Shown: in pieces, positions 33,008 to 44,600 of the stretch
Position numbering within the stretch: the first letter of the stretch is position 1
How the letters are laid out: each line of letters starts with the position of its first letter
NCBI RefSeq assembly: GCF_008831285.2
Contig: NC_045140.1
Location: 8,178,505-8,242,504 of the forward strand
Direction of reading: 5' to 3'
Source of the DNA: Nymphaea colorata
Taxonomy: Eukaryota; Streptophyta; Magnoliopsida; Nymphaeales; Nymphaeaceae
DNA length: 64,000 bases
Program-made: the position numbers and the translations under genes
Notes under the pieces: generated by a model
Seen by the model: only the letters and a program-made list of their open reading frames with translations
What the model was told of the DNA's origin: nothing
Databases searched by the model: none

Positions 33008-33800
33008 TCAATTCATCTTTATGGTACGTCTCCGTTTAGGATCTTTATAGGCTTCTTCAAAGGAGCTTGGTACTGTCATGGAGGATATCTTCCTAAGTAA
33101 TGTAGCTTGATTTTTTTTTAGAATGCATTGTAAGCTACATAAGTTGGGATATTTAACATTGCTACAGATAGCATAGTCTCTATAACGAGCAAGAACTTGT
33201 CGCACTCACCAAATTCTTTAAGATGCTCAATAAAATGTTTCTTGCCTTTGAGAACTTCAATAGGTGCCTTGTTTTTGTGTGAATGCCTTGGAATTCTATT
33301 TATAATGTAGTTTGCCGTTGAAATGGCTTCATTCCAAAAACGTTTGGGGACATAACTTTGGAAAAGAAGTGAGCAGGTAACCTCTAACAAGTACTTGTTT
33401 TTCTAAGACGTTGTTCTCCTAAGGGGTCTCTCAACACGTCATTTGGCTCTATTCCCATTTGATTTGTGCAAGTGCCAACCTGACGATTCACATATTCTGT
33501 CTTATTATCTGTTCAGAGGACTTTAATTTTCAAATTTAGTCAAGACCATGTTATATAAATTCTGAAATTTTGAAACTACTTTAGCCTTGTTTTTCAAAAA
33601 ATATATCCATCCGACCTTGGAGTAGTAATCTACAAATGAGATATAATATTAAAAACATTGTATGACTCAACCGGAGCTGGCTTGCACACATTCGACTGGA
33701 TTAAATCAAAAAATTCATTTGAAGAACTTTCAGACATAGGAAAATGTGGTCGCATAAGCTTCTCGTATTGACATGTCACATGAGCTACAATTAAAATTCA
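33008..33800 (-). pseudogene. copia integrase C-terminal region (relic)
   Basis: The minus-strand segment 33118-33390 reads FWNEAISTANYIINRIP and HIEHLKEFG, the typical block after the integrase core. Further fragments of the core are scattered to about 33800 in broken frames. Confidence 0.75.
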
Positions 33801-34092
33801 ATTTTGGTTTCAAAAATTTCAGCACATAGTTGGACGGATGGCCAAGTCTTGCATGCCACATCTCTTCCTCGTCTTTATTATTGCTGGCCGCAAGCACCTT
33901 ATTTCTAACTTAAATAGTAAAGACCATGAAATTCGAATCCTTTACCAATCGTCTCCCCCATGGTCTGTTCCTAAAACACCACGTTTGAAGGTGAAAAAAT
34001 CACATTACAATTACATACCTTAGTCACCTTGCTTATGGACATAAGATTAGAAAGTAAAATAAGGCATGTCGAGAGCATCCATATTTATTTTT

Positions 34093-34985
34093 TTAATAAA
34101 AAAACTGAACCTCTCCTTTCCCTAAAACATCTACTTTTCCTCCATTGACAATAGTACTAGGTCTAATATCAAAACTGGTCTTAATGTCATTAATAATATT
34201 TCTATTGCCAGTCATATTATCAGACACTCTTGAATCTATAATCCAACATTTATTATCATGTACCAATAGGGGCGGAGTCAGGATTTTGTTCCGGGGCGAG
34301 CCAAATAGTTCAACCTTGGATTTGGGTAGGACCAAACTGAACCTAAATAAAAAAAAAAATACATTGCACAACTAACAATTTTTTATTTTTCTAATGTAAT
34401 TTTTCTTTTTTTTAAGTTAATTAGGGTGGGGCCATGGCCTAGGCGGGCCCACCCCTCCCTCCGCCCCTGTGTACCAACGGTGCTGTCCCTAGAGGCCAAA
34501 CCAGCAGAGTTCTATTTGGTGAAGCTTTGAAGCAATTCGAAAGTTTCTTCATAGTCGCCGGAGTCTTATGAAGATTCCTCAAGGTAAGCCTGAGCATCCC
34601 TTTTTCTAGTATTGTTCTTATTTTTCAGCTTCCAACATTTCTCATGGTTGTGATTTTCTTTTTTGCAATAGGTGAAGAAGAGTTTTTTTTGGTCTAATCA
34701 CTGCTTGAGCCAACAATAGTTTCTTTTTGTTTTGACACAGAACTACTTGGGACTCGTTAGACTCATTGCAGGATTAGTAACTTCTTCCCTTCATTCTTCC
34801 CTCATAATGATAGGGAAGATATCACTCAACCTAGGAAGATCAGATGTCATAAAAGTACCTGGCGTAAATGCTCATACTTTGGTTTGAGTCCAGCAAGTAC
34901 ATGAAATTTTTTTTCTTGTTCTTCCATCTTTGCACGCATCACAGCATCAGCAGAAGCTAGTGTGTATGACATCCCACAAACCATG
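34093..34985 (-). pseudogene. copia protease and Gag remnants, split by a MITE
   Basis: 34093-34258 encodes CWIIDSRVSDNMTGN, in which the protease DSG is changed to DSR. To the right of the MITE, 34480-34985 shows a knuckle-like YCKKENHNHEKCWKL and a Gag segment with FHVLAGLKPKYEHLR. Frames are broken. Confidence 0.8.
34267..34469. mobile_element. 203-bp hAT MITE
   Basis: The terminal inverted repeat is TAGGGGCGGAG at left and CTCCGCCCCTG at right, flanked by a perfect 8-bp target duplication TGTACCAA at 34259-34266 and 34470-34477. Length and duplication size fit a non-autonomous hAT element. The subterminal GGCGGAGTCAGGATTTT resembles the end of the large hAT element at 56057-61645. Confidence 0.93.
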
Positions 34986-36025
34986 CATTTGGGTGAGTGT
35001 TCCCACCGTAACAGCAAAATTTGGGTTTTATTTGAAAATGAATTTTAGGAGAAAGGGACCCATACATCAATATGAGGATCGACCGTTCATGCAGCTTTCA
35101 ACAGGAGTAATTGATCCAAGGTCAAGATTTTCTCAAGCTTTGATAAGTTACTTTTTTCTACATGCATGTGCAGAGATTAGATTTTGAATTTTGGAATTCA
35201 ATTTGAACAAGACTTGGATTTGATTTGAGAAATTGAGAGAAATTGTAATTTTTAAACTTTGATTTGGTGCAAAATTTGGAGTTTTTGGAGATAATGTTCA
35301 TGGGCTTAATTTTTGGAAATTTTGATTTTTTAATTGGGATTCCAAAATGAATTGGGTGAAAATGAGCTTCAATGATCAAAACTCATAGTTTGGAATTTTG
35401 GAAATTTTGGAAATTTTGGAAGAAACTTTCTCTTTGGTTGAGGAAATTGTCATTTGTGAATTCTTCTAAAATTTTGGTTTAGAAATAGGATTTGGTTTGG
35501 ACAAGTTGATTTCAACTTGTTTTTGGCATAAAGTGTTGGCAAAGTAGGTTTTTTAGATCAAGAACCTAACTTTTGAAAATTCTTAGTATTTGGTTTAGGA
35601 AAATTTTAGAAATTTCTTTAGGTTGACACTTTTGTAAGGTTGGTTATGAGTAGAAAATAGTTTGGCTTACGTAAAATTGATTTGAAAATGGTTGGATCTT
35701 GGGAAATTCGTTTTTTCAAATGATTCTTGTTTGGAGTGGTATTTCTCCAAGGGCTTTGGATTAGGCCAAAACACTTATTTTGGATCTAGGGGGTTTCTTT
35801 TGAAACCCAACTTGATGACTTTGTTAAATATTTGTTTTTTTAAATCATAGAGATTTATGAAAATTTCAGAAATGAGCCCATTTTGTTTGATTTTTTTTTT
35901 TCATTTTAAGGTACATCATAGTCATGGATTGATTAGCTCCAATGCTTGATAGGATCATTGTAAGAGATCTAATCCATCGTATACTCAAGAGAACAACAAT
36001 GCTTCATTCATCTCTCTCTCTCTCT
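34986..36025. other. AT-rich low-complexity interval
   Basis: Short-period stretches such as GGAATTTTGGAAATTTTGGAA (35390-35420) and many AATTTTGG words; no gene. A (CT)n stretch at about 36010-36024 leads into telomere-like repeats. Confidence 0.5.
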
Positions 36026-36249
36026 TTGGGGTTTAGGGTTTTAGGGTTTAGAATTTTAAGGATTTAGGTTTTAGGGTTGAGGGTTTTAGAGTTTAGGGGT
36101 TAGGTTTAGGGTTTTAAGGGTTTAGGATTTTAGGGGTTGAGGGTTTAACGTTTAGGATTTTAGGGGTTGAGGGTGTTAGGGTTTAGGTTTAGGATTTAGG
36201 GTTTTAGGGTTTAGGTTTTAGGTTTTTAGGGATTAAGGTTTAGGGATTA
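36026..36249 (+). repeat. interstitial telomere-like repeat, degenerate TTTAGGG
   Basis: About 220 bp dominated by TTTAGGG, TTTTAGGG and variants (GGTTTAGGGTTTTAGGG). TTTAGGG is the usual plant telomere unit. The array is imperfect and inside the window, so it is an interstitial or microsatellite-derived tract, not a chromosome end. Confidence 0.85.
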
Positions 36250-39060
36250 TGGCCCGTACCAGCTAGGTGCGGCCGAGCCATGGCCAGCTAGGTTCGACAT
36301 TGACACGACCGGCCAGCCCAGGCTAGGGCGACCTGGCTTGGTCAATTTGCAATGGGTATTTTGGTATTTTTATTTCAAAATAAGGTTATTTTTAGAAAAG
36401 AATGGATATCAAGAAAAATGGGTATTTTGAGAAATTCAATGATATTTTATGAAAATCCAGGTTATTTTGAGAATTTTGAATTAGAAATTATTGGTATTTG
36501 AAAAATGATCAGTGTTTCGACACTGGCGCTAGGAATGATCCGTGGCCTGTATTCAAATTTGAAAATGGCTCTAGCTCTTAGATTTGGAGCTGGAACTGGA
36601 TCAAGAGCATAGGATGGATAAAAAAATAATATATTTGGACTTTGATTTGGATCTAAGGCTTAGATTTGCATTGAGGTAACAACATGGAATTGGTTCTAAA
36701 TTTGAATCTAGATTAAGAATTTGGAACTGAACAAGGATACATATCTAGAAGACTTTGGATCGGGATTGCATTGGATTGAAGGCATAAATTGGGATGAAGT
36801 GAGTCCAGAATTGAGATTTGGATTAAGATTAAGATCTAAAGTTTTGTGGTGGGTCCAGTTTTAGAATTTGGATTTGGATATGGATCCATGATGGTTCTGG
36901 TTTGGATCTAGGGATATGTTTTGGAGATGGGGCTAGTATTTGGGTTCAGATTTGGATCTAAGGCTTTGTTTTGGATATGGAGCTGGGATTTCGATCTGAA
37001 TTTGGATCTAGGGCTGTGTTCTGGATATGGAGCTGGGCCTTGGATCTGAATTTGGATCTACGGCTCTATTCTGAATATGAAGTCCAGCTTTGGATCATTA
37101 TTTAGATCTAAGAATTTGTTTTAGAAGAGTAGAGAAAGACTTTCAATGCTTGAAAAGATGAAGGATTCTTGTTAAATACAGAAATGATAAGGTATTTACA
37201 AAGGAATGAGGCTCTTGTGGTCTTTTTAAAAATGAAATTAACCATTAATTGGTCATTATTGGCTTAAAAATAGCGTAAAAACACTAAGAGCATTAAATAT
37301 ATCAAAAAATAAGTTCACTGGAGGATTGACCATAATAGGAGGCAAAATGCCCACCCAAGGCTTTGGCCCACTGGCAGGCCTAAACATGTCGAGCGGCTTG
37401 CCAACAACATATTCTGCCTTGTGCTAGCCTGGCCGGGCCAGAACTAGCAAGGTCAGGCCAGAGAGGGCTAGGATTGGATAAGCCAAGTCCACAACTGGCA
37501 AGGAAAAGGCCGCACAGAGCCTTGGAGAACCCAGCCAACGCGTAGGCGGCCATGGCTTGGACCATACCTGGTCGGGCTAGATTGAACGGCCATGGCCGGA
37601 CTTGGCCGATTCTGGCCAGCGGTGGCCCAGCCGGACCTAGCCAGGTCTGGCCGGCCATGGCTTCGCCGGACTGGCTGGCCATTGCCTGGACCATACTTAG
37701 TCGGGCAAGATTGTATGGCCATGGCCGAAGTTAGGGCTGCACAACGAGTCGAGCCAACTCGGGCTTGACTTGAACTCGTTCGAGTAAGCTTGACTCGTTT
37801 TTATACGAGTCAAGCTTGAGCTTAAATGTAAACTCGAGTATGTTAACGAGCCGAGTTCGAGTTAGACTAACTCGACTAGACTCGACTCGACTTTAATCTC
37901 TATTTTTTTCATGTTTTTATTTTCCCTCTTCTTTTTTGTTTTGTATTTTTTAATTTTCCCTCCATTTTTACGGACACAGTCACACTTTCTTTTCTTTTTT
38001 CATTATTAAACCACAATTTCATCATCTTGCTTTCCAATCAATCAATCACCATTTCCATTTTCCCTCCCCTTTTTCTCTTTCCTCACCAAGTTCGTCTTCC
38101 TTTGTTTCATCTTTTTTCGCCCACACTTTTTCTTCCCGCCTTTAACCACTTCTCATGGCAGGTGCCATTACCGAGGACATCACCATAATGAAAAAGAACG
38201 CATGAAGAAGCTTTGCACTGCTCATGGCACTCATGGCATGTGCTATTACCGATGACACCACCACAAAAAAGGCACGTGAAGAAGAAATAAACGAGCCGCT
38301 CGAGTCGAGCTCGAGTTGAATATGAGAAGCTCGTGACGAGCTCGAGTCGAGCTAGAGCTCACTAAACATGAGTCGAGCCGAGCTCGAGCCGACCAAACTC
38401 GAGCTCGACTCGGCTCGTGTGCAGCCCTAGCCTAAGTAGACTGGGCATGGCCGGCCTTGTCCTGGACGAACGTGGTTAAGCACTGGGCTGTTGGATCTGG
38501 CCAGCTGCAACCGGTCGTGGCTAGGCCAGACTTGGTCATGGCCGGCTGTGTTTTGGCAGACCTAGCCGGGCTAGGCTGCCATGGTCATCTTTTCAAGCTC
38601 TGAAAATCTTACTCTCATATTCCAAAACAAATCCCTATATCTAAATAATAATTCAAAGTCCGGCTCCATATCTAAAACAGAGCCGTAGACCCAAATTCGG
38701 ATCCAAGGCCCCACTCTATATCCAGAACATAGCCGTAAATCTTAATTCAGATCCAAAGCCCAACTCTATATCCAAAACAAAGCCCTAGATCCAAATCCAG
38801 ATCTAAATACTAGCCCTAATTACAAATCCATATTGGACAGCCATGGTCGACGGTGGCTCAACCTGATGGGCTGAGTATGGCCGGCCGTGGCCTGGTTCGT
38901 ACCTGGTTCGTACCTGGCCGGGCAAGAATGGCCAGCCATGGCCTGGCCGAACCAGGCTGGGCATGGTTGGCCTTGTCCTTGACGGACTTGGCCGAGCGTG
39001 GCCAGGCCTAGGGGAACTAGCCGGGCATGGCCGTGCTAGTCTGCCTAGGTCGGCCGGGAT
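36250..39060 (-). repeat. large LTR-like block related to 54456-55912, with inverted internal arms
   Basis: The flanks are GC-rich with GGCCATGGCC-type words. The inside is AT-rich with GGATCTAAG and GATCCAAAT words. 36420-36660 aligns with 54700-54930 (shared phrases GAATTAGAAATTATTGG and GGATCAAGAGCATAGG). 36900-37130 is the inverted complement of about 38600-38830. I infer the 3' LTR of the minus-strand element whose 5' LTR is 54456-55912. Termini are not conserved enough to fix the ends. A hAT-like element is inserted at 37732-38429. Open frames here reflect repetitive GGCCATGG words. Confidence 0.45.
37732..38429. mobile_element. 698-bp non-autonomous hAT-like element, TAGGGCTGCACA family
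   Basis: The ends are TAGGGCTGCACAACGAG and CTCGTGTGCAGCCCTA (inverted), with flanking 8-mers GCCGAAGT (37724-37731) and GCCTAAGT (38430-38437), a target duplication with one mismatch. The subterminal zones are stacked GAGCTCGAG/CTCGACTCGA words. The core carries a near-repeat of TCATGGCA...GTG(C/T)(C/T)ATTACCGA(G/T)GAC (about 38153 and 38224). No transposase. Confidence 0.85.
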
Positions 39061-40453
39061 GAGTTGGGTTGGCGCGGCTTCAAACCGTTAGTTGTTTTAA
39101 GGATCTAGTTCAGCTGCACTTAATGACATGTTTGTACATGGCTCCCGGCTGAACTGCTCCCTAACTAGTTCTGCGAGTTCAATTACAAAACAATTCCAAC
39201 CCGAAGATCTCACAACAATCCACTCCTGCCGGTCAAGTTGAAGGTAATAACAATACAACATTCATGCCATACAAGATTTAAACACTCACAACTTTGACTT
39301 AAACACTCACAACTTACCCTCGTTAAGGTCTCACGCCTCGAAAATGTACCTTTAGTGCTAAGCGCATTGACTGATGAACATTGGCTAAAGGTCTGCTGAA
39401 ATAAGAAATGAACCATTCCCCGATCTGTAGGGTGACCGAAAATTATACCTAACCGAGTAAACTCGGCTCTGATGAATAGCAATAGTCGGGAATATTTTAC
39501 GGCCTCCTAAGACCCGCCTGGAGTGTTATCGGTTGTGCCTGGCCGAAGGTACTGTATTCGACTGACACTCACCTGTTTCTGTGGCTTGTTGTACCATGCT
39601 GGCTTTGGGTAGGTCTTCTCGGCTGCCCCGACATAGGCAACAGGGCTTGCGATTGGGATGCCAGTGGCCTTGGTGACTGACTCTCGGCTATACCCATGTG
39701 CCTCATCTCAGCCAAGAGTGAGGTCTTCATGGGGTTGCCCGTGGCCGGCCTAGCCTCACCACCTCCTCAGCCACAGGCGGGTGCTTGGTCTCATGGTCCT
39801 GCCCACTCCCTTAGAGCCTCCTTTGTTGTAGGGAGCTTTTGGGAATGAGGGAAAGGTTGTCTTCCTTTTGCTCGGGCGGTGGCTAGCCACCCGGCCTTGC
39901 CTCATCATGCCCGCGCTGTCGGGCATCTTTCTGCCATTTTGGCCGATCGGGGTAGGGCTACATCATATCCACCTTCCTGAAGAAAGAGCCTGTCCTCAAG
40001 CTCTGGTGGATCCAGCTCGTTGGTGAAGGCGACGAGCGACCCTCAAGTGATGCTCTATAATACCAGGTTTTCATTGGACGTAGTCAGCTCCCTCAACCTT
40101 GATGGAATGGTTTGTCTCTTTCTCGTTCCCCAACCGGCTACATCATCTCCCCTCCAAGTGTTGTTGGGAGGGTCGTGGGGCTCGACTGGTGATGACTTTG
40201 CCAACTCTGCTTGGGCCGTAGGGCGTTCTTTTGGTCAACCCGATGCATCAATGCACTGTTTGTTGGATTTCAATGGACTATGATCACTTAAGTTCCCTTT
40301 TGACTTGAGGTGCCAAGCAAGCATAAGTATATTATCTTGACATAAGCACAACCCTTCTCGTTTCATTGATCTCTTCAACTCACCAAAAAATTTTTGTTCC
40401 TGAAATTTTAGGTCTTCTTGCAACGACCTTTTAAGAACATGGATCCAGCTCGA
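39061..40453 (-). other. internal region of minus-strand LTR element, downstream part
   Basis: On the minus strand only short open stretches occur (for example 39210-39482), with no polymerase, integrase or protease motif. The region lies between the orphan ORF (40454-41099) and the LTR-like block, the place where a polypurine tract would be. I could not fix one. Confidence 0.35.
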
Positions 40454-41099
40454 TTAAGACGATATGTAATCATGAAAAGGTTTATGTGAAAAGAGAACTT
40501 CATCCATTGCATCTATCAGTCCTATTCTCACAAGATTAAAATATTCAGGAGCAGTATCGGTAGTTTCTTTGTTTGATCGACTAAGATTGTGGAAAGCAAG
40601 CTGATAGACCTTTGAGTGAGCTAGTAGCCTATATTTCTCAGCACATAATTTAGCAATAGAGCTGCTAACTGTGTACGCCAAGAAGCCCCGACCTTTTTTT
40701 GTTATCGATATACTCATACCACTCTACCATTATCTCAAAGAACTTGTTCATCTGTAGACTAGCATAAAGCACACGGGTATGCAGTAATGGCTCCAAATAT
40801 CTGTCACCCACTTCATGGAGGCTTACTTTTGCGAGTAGAGGGCTCAGCACCCTCGGGTGACCCCACGTAGAAACCTTGACAACTTCTTTAGGCGTGAATG
40901 CAAACCCAATAAGGATCAGACTTCCTCTCCCTTCCATCCAATTCCTTCTTCTGCTCATCTTCTTCTTTGGTTCCATCAAGGCTGGCTTTCTGTATCCTGT
41001 CGCTATGATAGCCAATGCCCTCCTATCCTTCGTGGCATTCTCTAAGTAACCTACCAAGGAACTGACATTCAACCGCTCAAGATTGCACCCCAAATCCAC
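40454..41099 (-). pseudogene. orphan ORF of minus-strand LTR element, C-terminal part
   Basis: Two overlapping minus frames (40665-41099, 144 codons; 40454-40717, 87 codons) share a short overlap, suggesting one protein with a single frameshift near 40690. I recognise no domain. Visible features are a basic stretch (PKKKMSRRRNW), a helical segment VLYASLQMNKFFEIMVEWYEY, and a Lys/Leu-rich tail. The reading frame at its right edge lines up with that at 52828-53034 once the 41109-52826 insertion is removed, so the two were probably one ORF. It may be a non-canonical Gag or a captured gene; there is no evidence to choose. Confidence 0.5.
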
Positions 41100-41149
41100 C
41101 TCCGAAAATTAGGCTTGGGTGTCGGGCCGGAAGCCCGGCCCCGGTCCGT

Positions 41150-41629
41150 TTGACCCTTCATCCGACCGACAATGTCCAGAATCTTCTCATCCTCTCCTCC
41201 AACGACCTCCCCTTCTCCTTCTCCGGTTCTCCCATCGCAACACTACCACTGCTCCTCCTCCTCCATATTCTCTCTCTTCCTCCACCTCCTCACCGCTGCC
41301 ACCCCCTCCCTCCCCATCACCACCTTCTCCACCGCCGCCCTCCTTGCCTGAGTGCCCTCCTCCCCCTCCACCTCCTCACCTCCCGTTTGACAATGATGAT
41401 TTCGACAACGACGACGACCGCGCAAAAACCTTGACCCTAGGTCCGTTGCTCCTCATCCTCCATATTATCTCTCTTCCTCCACCTCCTCACCTCCTCTGAG
41501 GTCGCCGCCTCTCTCTCCCTCCTCTCTGATTCCCCTCTTCCTCAGAAACGTCGACGACTCGATTTCGACGGCGGTTTCGACAACGACATTCCCGACCCAC
41601 CCACCCAACGCCATCCTCGACAAGGAAGC
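41150..41629 (+). pseudogene. captured gene-like fragment with internal tandem duplication
   Basis: A C-rich, Ser/Pro/Leu-rich coding-like stretch. Two diverged tandem copies are visible: about 41239-41420 and 41440-41629. Both hold TCCTCCATATT(C/A)TCTCTCTTCC followed further on by a TTTCGACAACGAC word. One frame of the second copy contains PLPQKRRRLDFD, which resembles a nuclear localisation segment, and continues across the LTR-element insertion at 41630/52678. I do not recognise the source gene. It could also be ordinary low-complexity DNA. Confidence 0.35.
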
Positions 41630-44600
41630 TGATACGGGTCTGCCTAGGACTAGGCCGGGATTAGCCTCACTCGCTGCCGAATGCCACCTACTACCCACGA
41701 CCCGGAACGCAATGCTCGACTGTGCGAACCCTTTGTCGCCAGGACAGCCCAAGAGGCTTAGTGAGGGTGTGACTTGGCCACACGTCGTAGGAGGTTTAGG
41801 GGCTGTACTAACCCTTGTGGATGCAGGTCATAGCACTAGAGACGCCCCACCTAGCGCCGCAGCACACAACGCGGCCCTACCAGACCAGCCACTGCCGGCC
41901 GAGGCCGCCCCGCAGCCACCGAGCGTGGCCGAGCCAGCCGCGGACGACAGACGTGCATGCCGCGTAGCGGATGACGGCCAGGAGGAGCAGGAGGCGCTGC
42001 CGGACGTGGCCGAGCCAGATGCCGAGGACGAGGGCGCTGGCCGCGGCCAGGACGACCACCGGGTGGACCAGGACAGGCTGCCGCGCGTGGCCTAGCGCGC
42101 TGCCGAGGACCGGAGTGCTGGCCGCAGCCAGGGAGACCGCCGGAGTGGCCAGGAGACGCAGACGGGCTTGGCCGAGCCAACTGCCGCAGCCCAGGCCGGA
42201 CAGACGGACGACAGTGTCGGCCGAGCAGAGCAGACGTCGCTGCCGGGCCATCCGAGGCCGAGCGTTGTCGCGCCAGGTACTGCCGCGCATACGGAGACTA
42301 CCGAGACCCGCCCAGCGCAGCCGGACAGCCACCGCCGAAGCCCCTGCCGAGCCCCTGCCGCAGATCGCAGGGAGGCTACCTTCTGCCGACAGCCGTGCCA
42401 AGACCCTGCCGAGAATCATTGTGAGGCTACGGTCCGAGTTCCAGATGCCTTCAGAAATGTTAGGGAGGCTATCCACCGAGCCCAGCTCCACCAGACCGAT
42501 CCCAGCGGTCCGTTGACCAGAGCCCAAACAGGTTTGACCAGAGGTGCGCAGCGGACCAAGTTTGACCGTGCACTTGATACAGGAGATCCAGATGCAGAGA
42601 TCCAGACCCCAACAGATGATCCAGATTCAGTCAGATTCGGAGCGGGTCCTGGAGCAGGAGCGACAGAGCAGATCCATGGATCAGGATCCACCCTTCAGAC
42701 CGAACCGGTTCAGTGAGTGAGACGGACCGAGACGGGACGATTTTTGTAACAAATCGGTTTTCTGAAACCGGTTCCTAGTTCTACGAGTTTAGCTTGATAC
42801 GTTGGTGTATCAACCCGGCTCATGCGCCGACCCGGGACGAGACTTAGATCGTCCTGGGATGCACAATAGTATATATTGATAATGCTACAGTGCTAGGGTA
42901 AGCTTTGTAAACAGTTTTTATCAATGTTTGAATGAGTGAAGCGTCTTCAGGCGCCGCCTTCGTCTTCCTCCTCTCGTCTGTAACTTCCCTTCACCCGAGA
43001 GCTTGATGAAGCTTACTCTCTGAAACCGAAGATCACGGCGGTGATCTTCCCCTCTTCTCAATCTCCTCTGGTGTTTCTCTACCGGGAGAGCATAGGCGAG
43101 AGGGTTCTTCATCCTCCGACCATCTTCCCCGTTCCCACCGATAGCGACGAACCAGCCGCGGGTTTGGTGATCACGGCCAAACCGGGAGGGCTGGCTCGAC
43201 CACAGGGAAGGAGACACACGGCTGACTGTGTCTAGACGACCATCCCAGCCTCCGGCGTGCTCAGGCGACGGATTCAGTCAAGGAAAAACGAAATCGGGTG
43301 AGGAGAAGACGTGCGCAGGCCTAAGCAAGCCGGTGCGTTCCACCCCTCGATCGAGCTAGCCATTGACCGAATCTTTTGGGGCTTTTGCTGCCACTGCATT
43401 CCTCGGAAAGTCTACTGCAACTTTCCCATTTGAACTTTCCGATTTGGTGGAGAATCGACGCCGAAAAAGGAAGAACACGTCGGCTGGTTCCTGACAAGTT
43501 CCGCCGCCAACCTCTTCCTATTTCCGGTGACTTTCCCAGAGATCCGACCGTCAGATCATCACAACTCCGGTACCATTCTCTTCCAAACATCCGTGCGCTT
43601 CAACCCACCAAGTTTCGCAAAGATCCGACGGTGGATGGCGGCGTGAGAGATCCCGGACGGAATCTAGCGGAAATCAGCGGCGTTTTCTGTGTTTCGCCGC
43701 CTGTCACCACTGCGACCCAAGATTCGGTTCAATCTTGGGATTACCTTCGAGTCTGGTGATGTTTTAACTCTCAATCTCTTCGTTTTTTAATTATCTTTCC
43801 ATCCATATCGGTTTCATGGCTGGATTCTTCGTGGTTCGTCCGGATTGAAGCTCGGAAGGACGAAATCTGCTGAGAAACCAGAGACGTTGTTCCTGAACGC
43901 AGCAGTTTTCCGACGAGGATTTCGGGCTCAAGGAGTTGGGTCTGCAGTGCTCGGTTGGCTCCATTTTTGGGGCGTCTAATCCTCTAGATGTTGGCTTCTT
44001 CTCAGCCAAATTTCACCATTTTTGGAGCTCCCTACGATTTTTGGGGATTTTTCAAAGCAACGAAGGTCTGGCGGGCCTTCCTCTAACAGAACCTGTTCTA
44101 ACTGAGATCGGGTGTTCTTCTCCTCGACGAACTGAGCTTCCACAGCGTCGAGCTTCATCTTCCTGGTGTTAATTCTCTCTCTGAGCGTGCTGGTGCCCTC
44201 TGAACAGCTCCGGATCGACGAGAATCAGCTAGACTTCGCTGTTCTTCCTTGGGAGACGCCTTGCAGTCGCAGTCCACACGCTCGATCATTTCTTGAACAG
44301 AGGGTTTCCCTCAAACTTCTCCCGAATCGAGTTCTCTTCGGGACAAGCACCTAATCCGGTGCATTCCTCTCCCTTTCGTCTGTGCTTCTCTTACTGTTGA
44401 TAATCCTTATTGTTAACTAGCTCCTCACTGTGTTTCTGAGAAGGAGGTGTCGAGATGCTGTTGAAGACGAAAACAGAGATTACTGAGAGCTGCGGTCTGA
44501 AACCCTCGCGTTGTTTGGAGAAGGGCCGTTCGATCACGGGCTCCTTGGAGAGATCCGAGTTCTGCTGTATGGCTGTAGAGGAATCCCAGCTCGGGTTGCC

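Larger units (their letters stand above)
31170..34985 (-). mobile_element. 5'-truncated, degenerate copia element
   Basis: On the minus strand, from right to left, come a Gag end, protease, integrase, reverse transcriptase, RNase H, a polypurine tract (AGGGGGAA at 31539-31546) and a 3' LTR ending in plus-strand AACA at 31538. Similarity to copia Gag stops near 34985 with no PBS or 5' LTR, so the element is truncated there. A 203-bp MITE is inserted just upstream of the protease. Confidence 0.87.

Noticed and set aside
36026-36249. Chromosome end
   Set aside because: The TTTAGGG-like units are degenerate, short and followed by more than 27 kb of other DNA, so this is an interstitial tract.
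37380-37734. Open frames on both strands rich in Met-Ala-Trp-Pro repeats
   Set aside because: They translate repeated GGCCATGGCC-type words in an LTR-like block; the frames exist because the sequence is repetitive and GC-rich.
41243-41499. Pro-rich frame that looks like an extensin or formin stretch
   Set aside because: The run of prolines comes from C-rich repeats (CCTCC, CACC). There is no signal peptide or SPPPP-Tyr pattern, and the other frames are equally repetitive.
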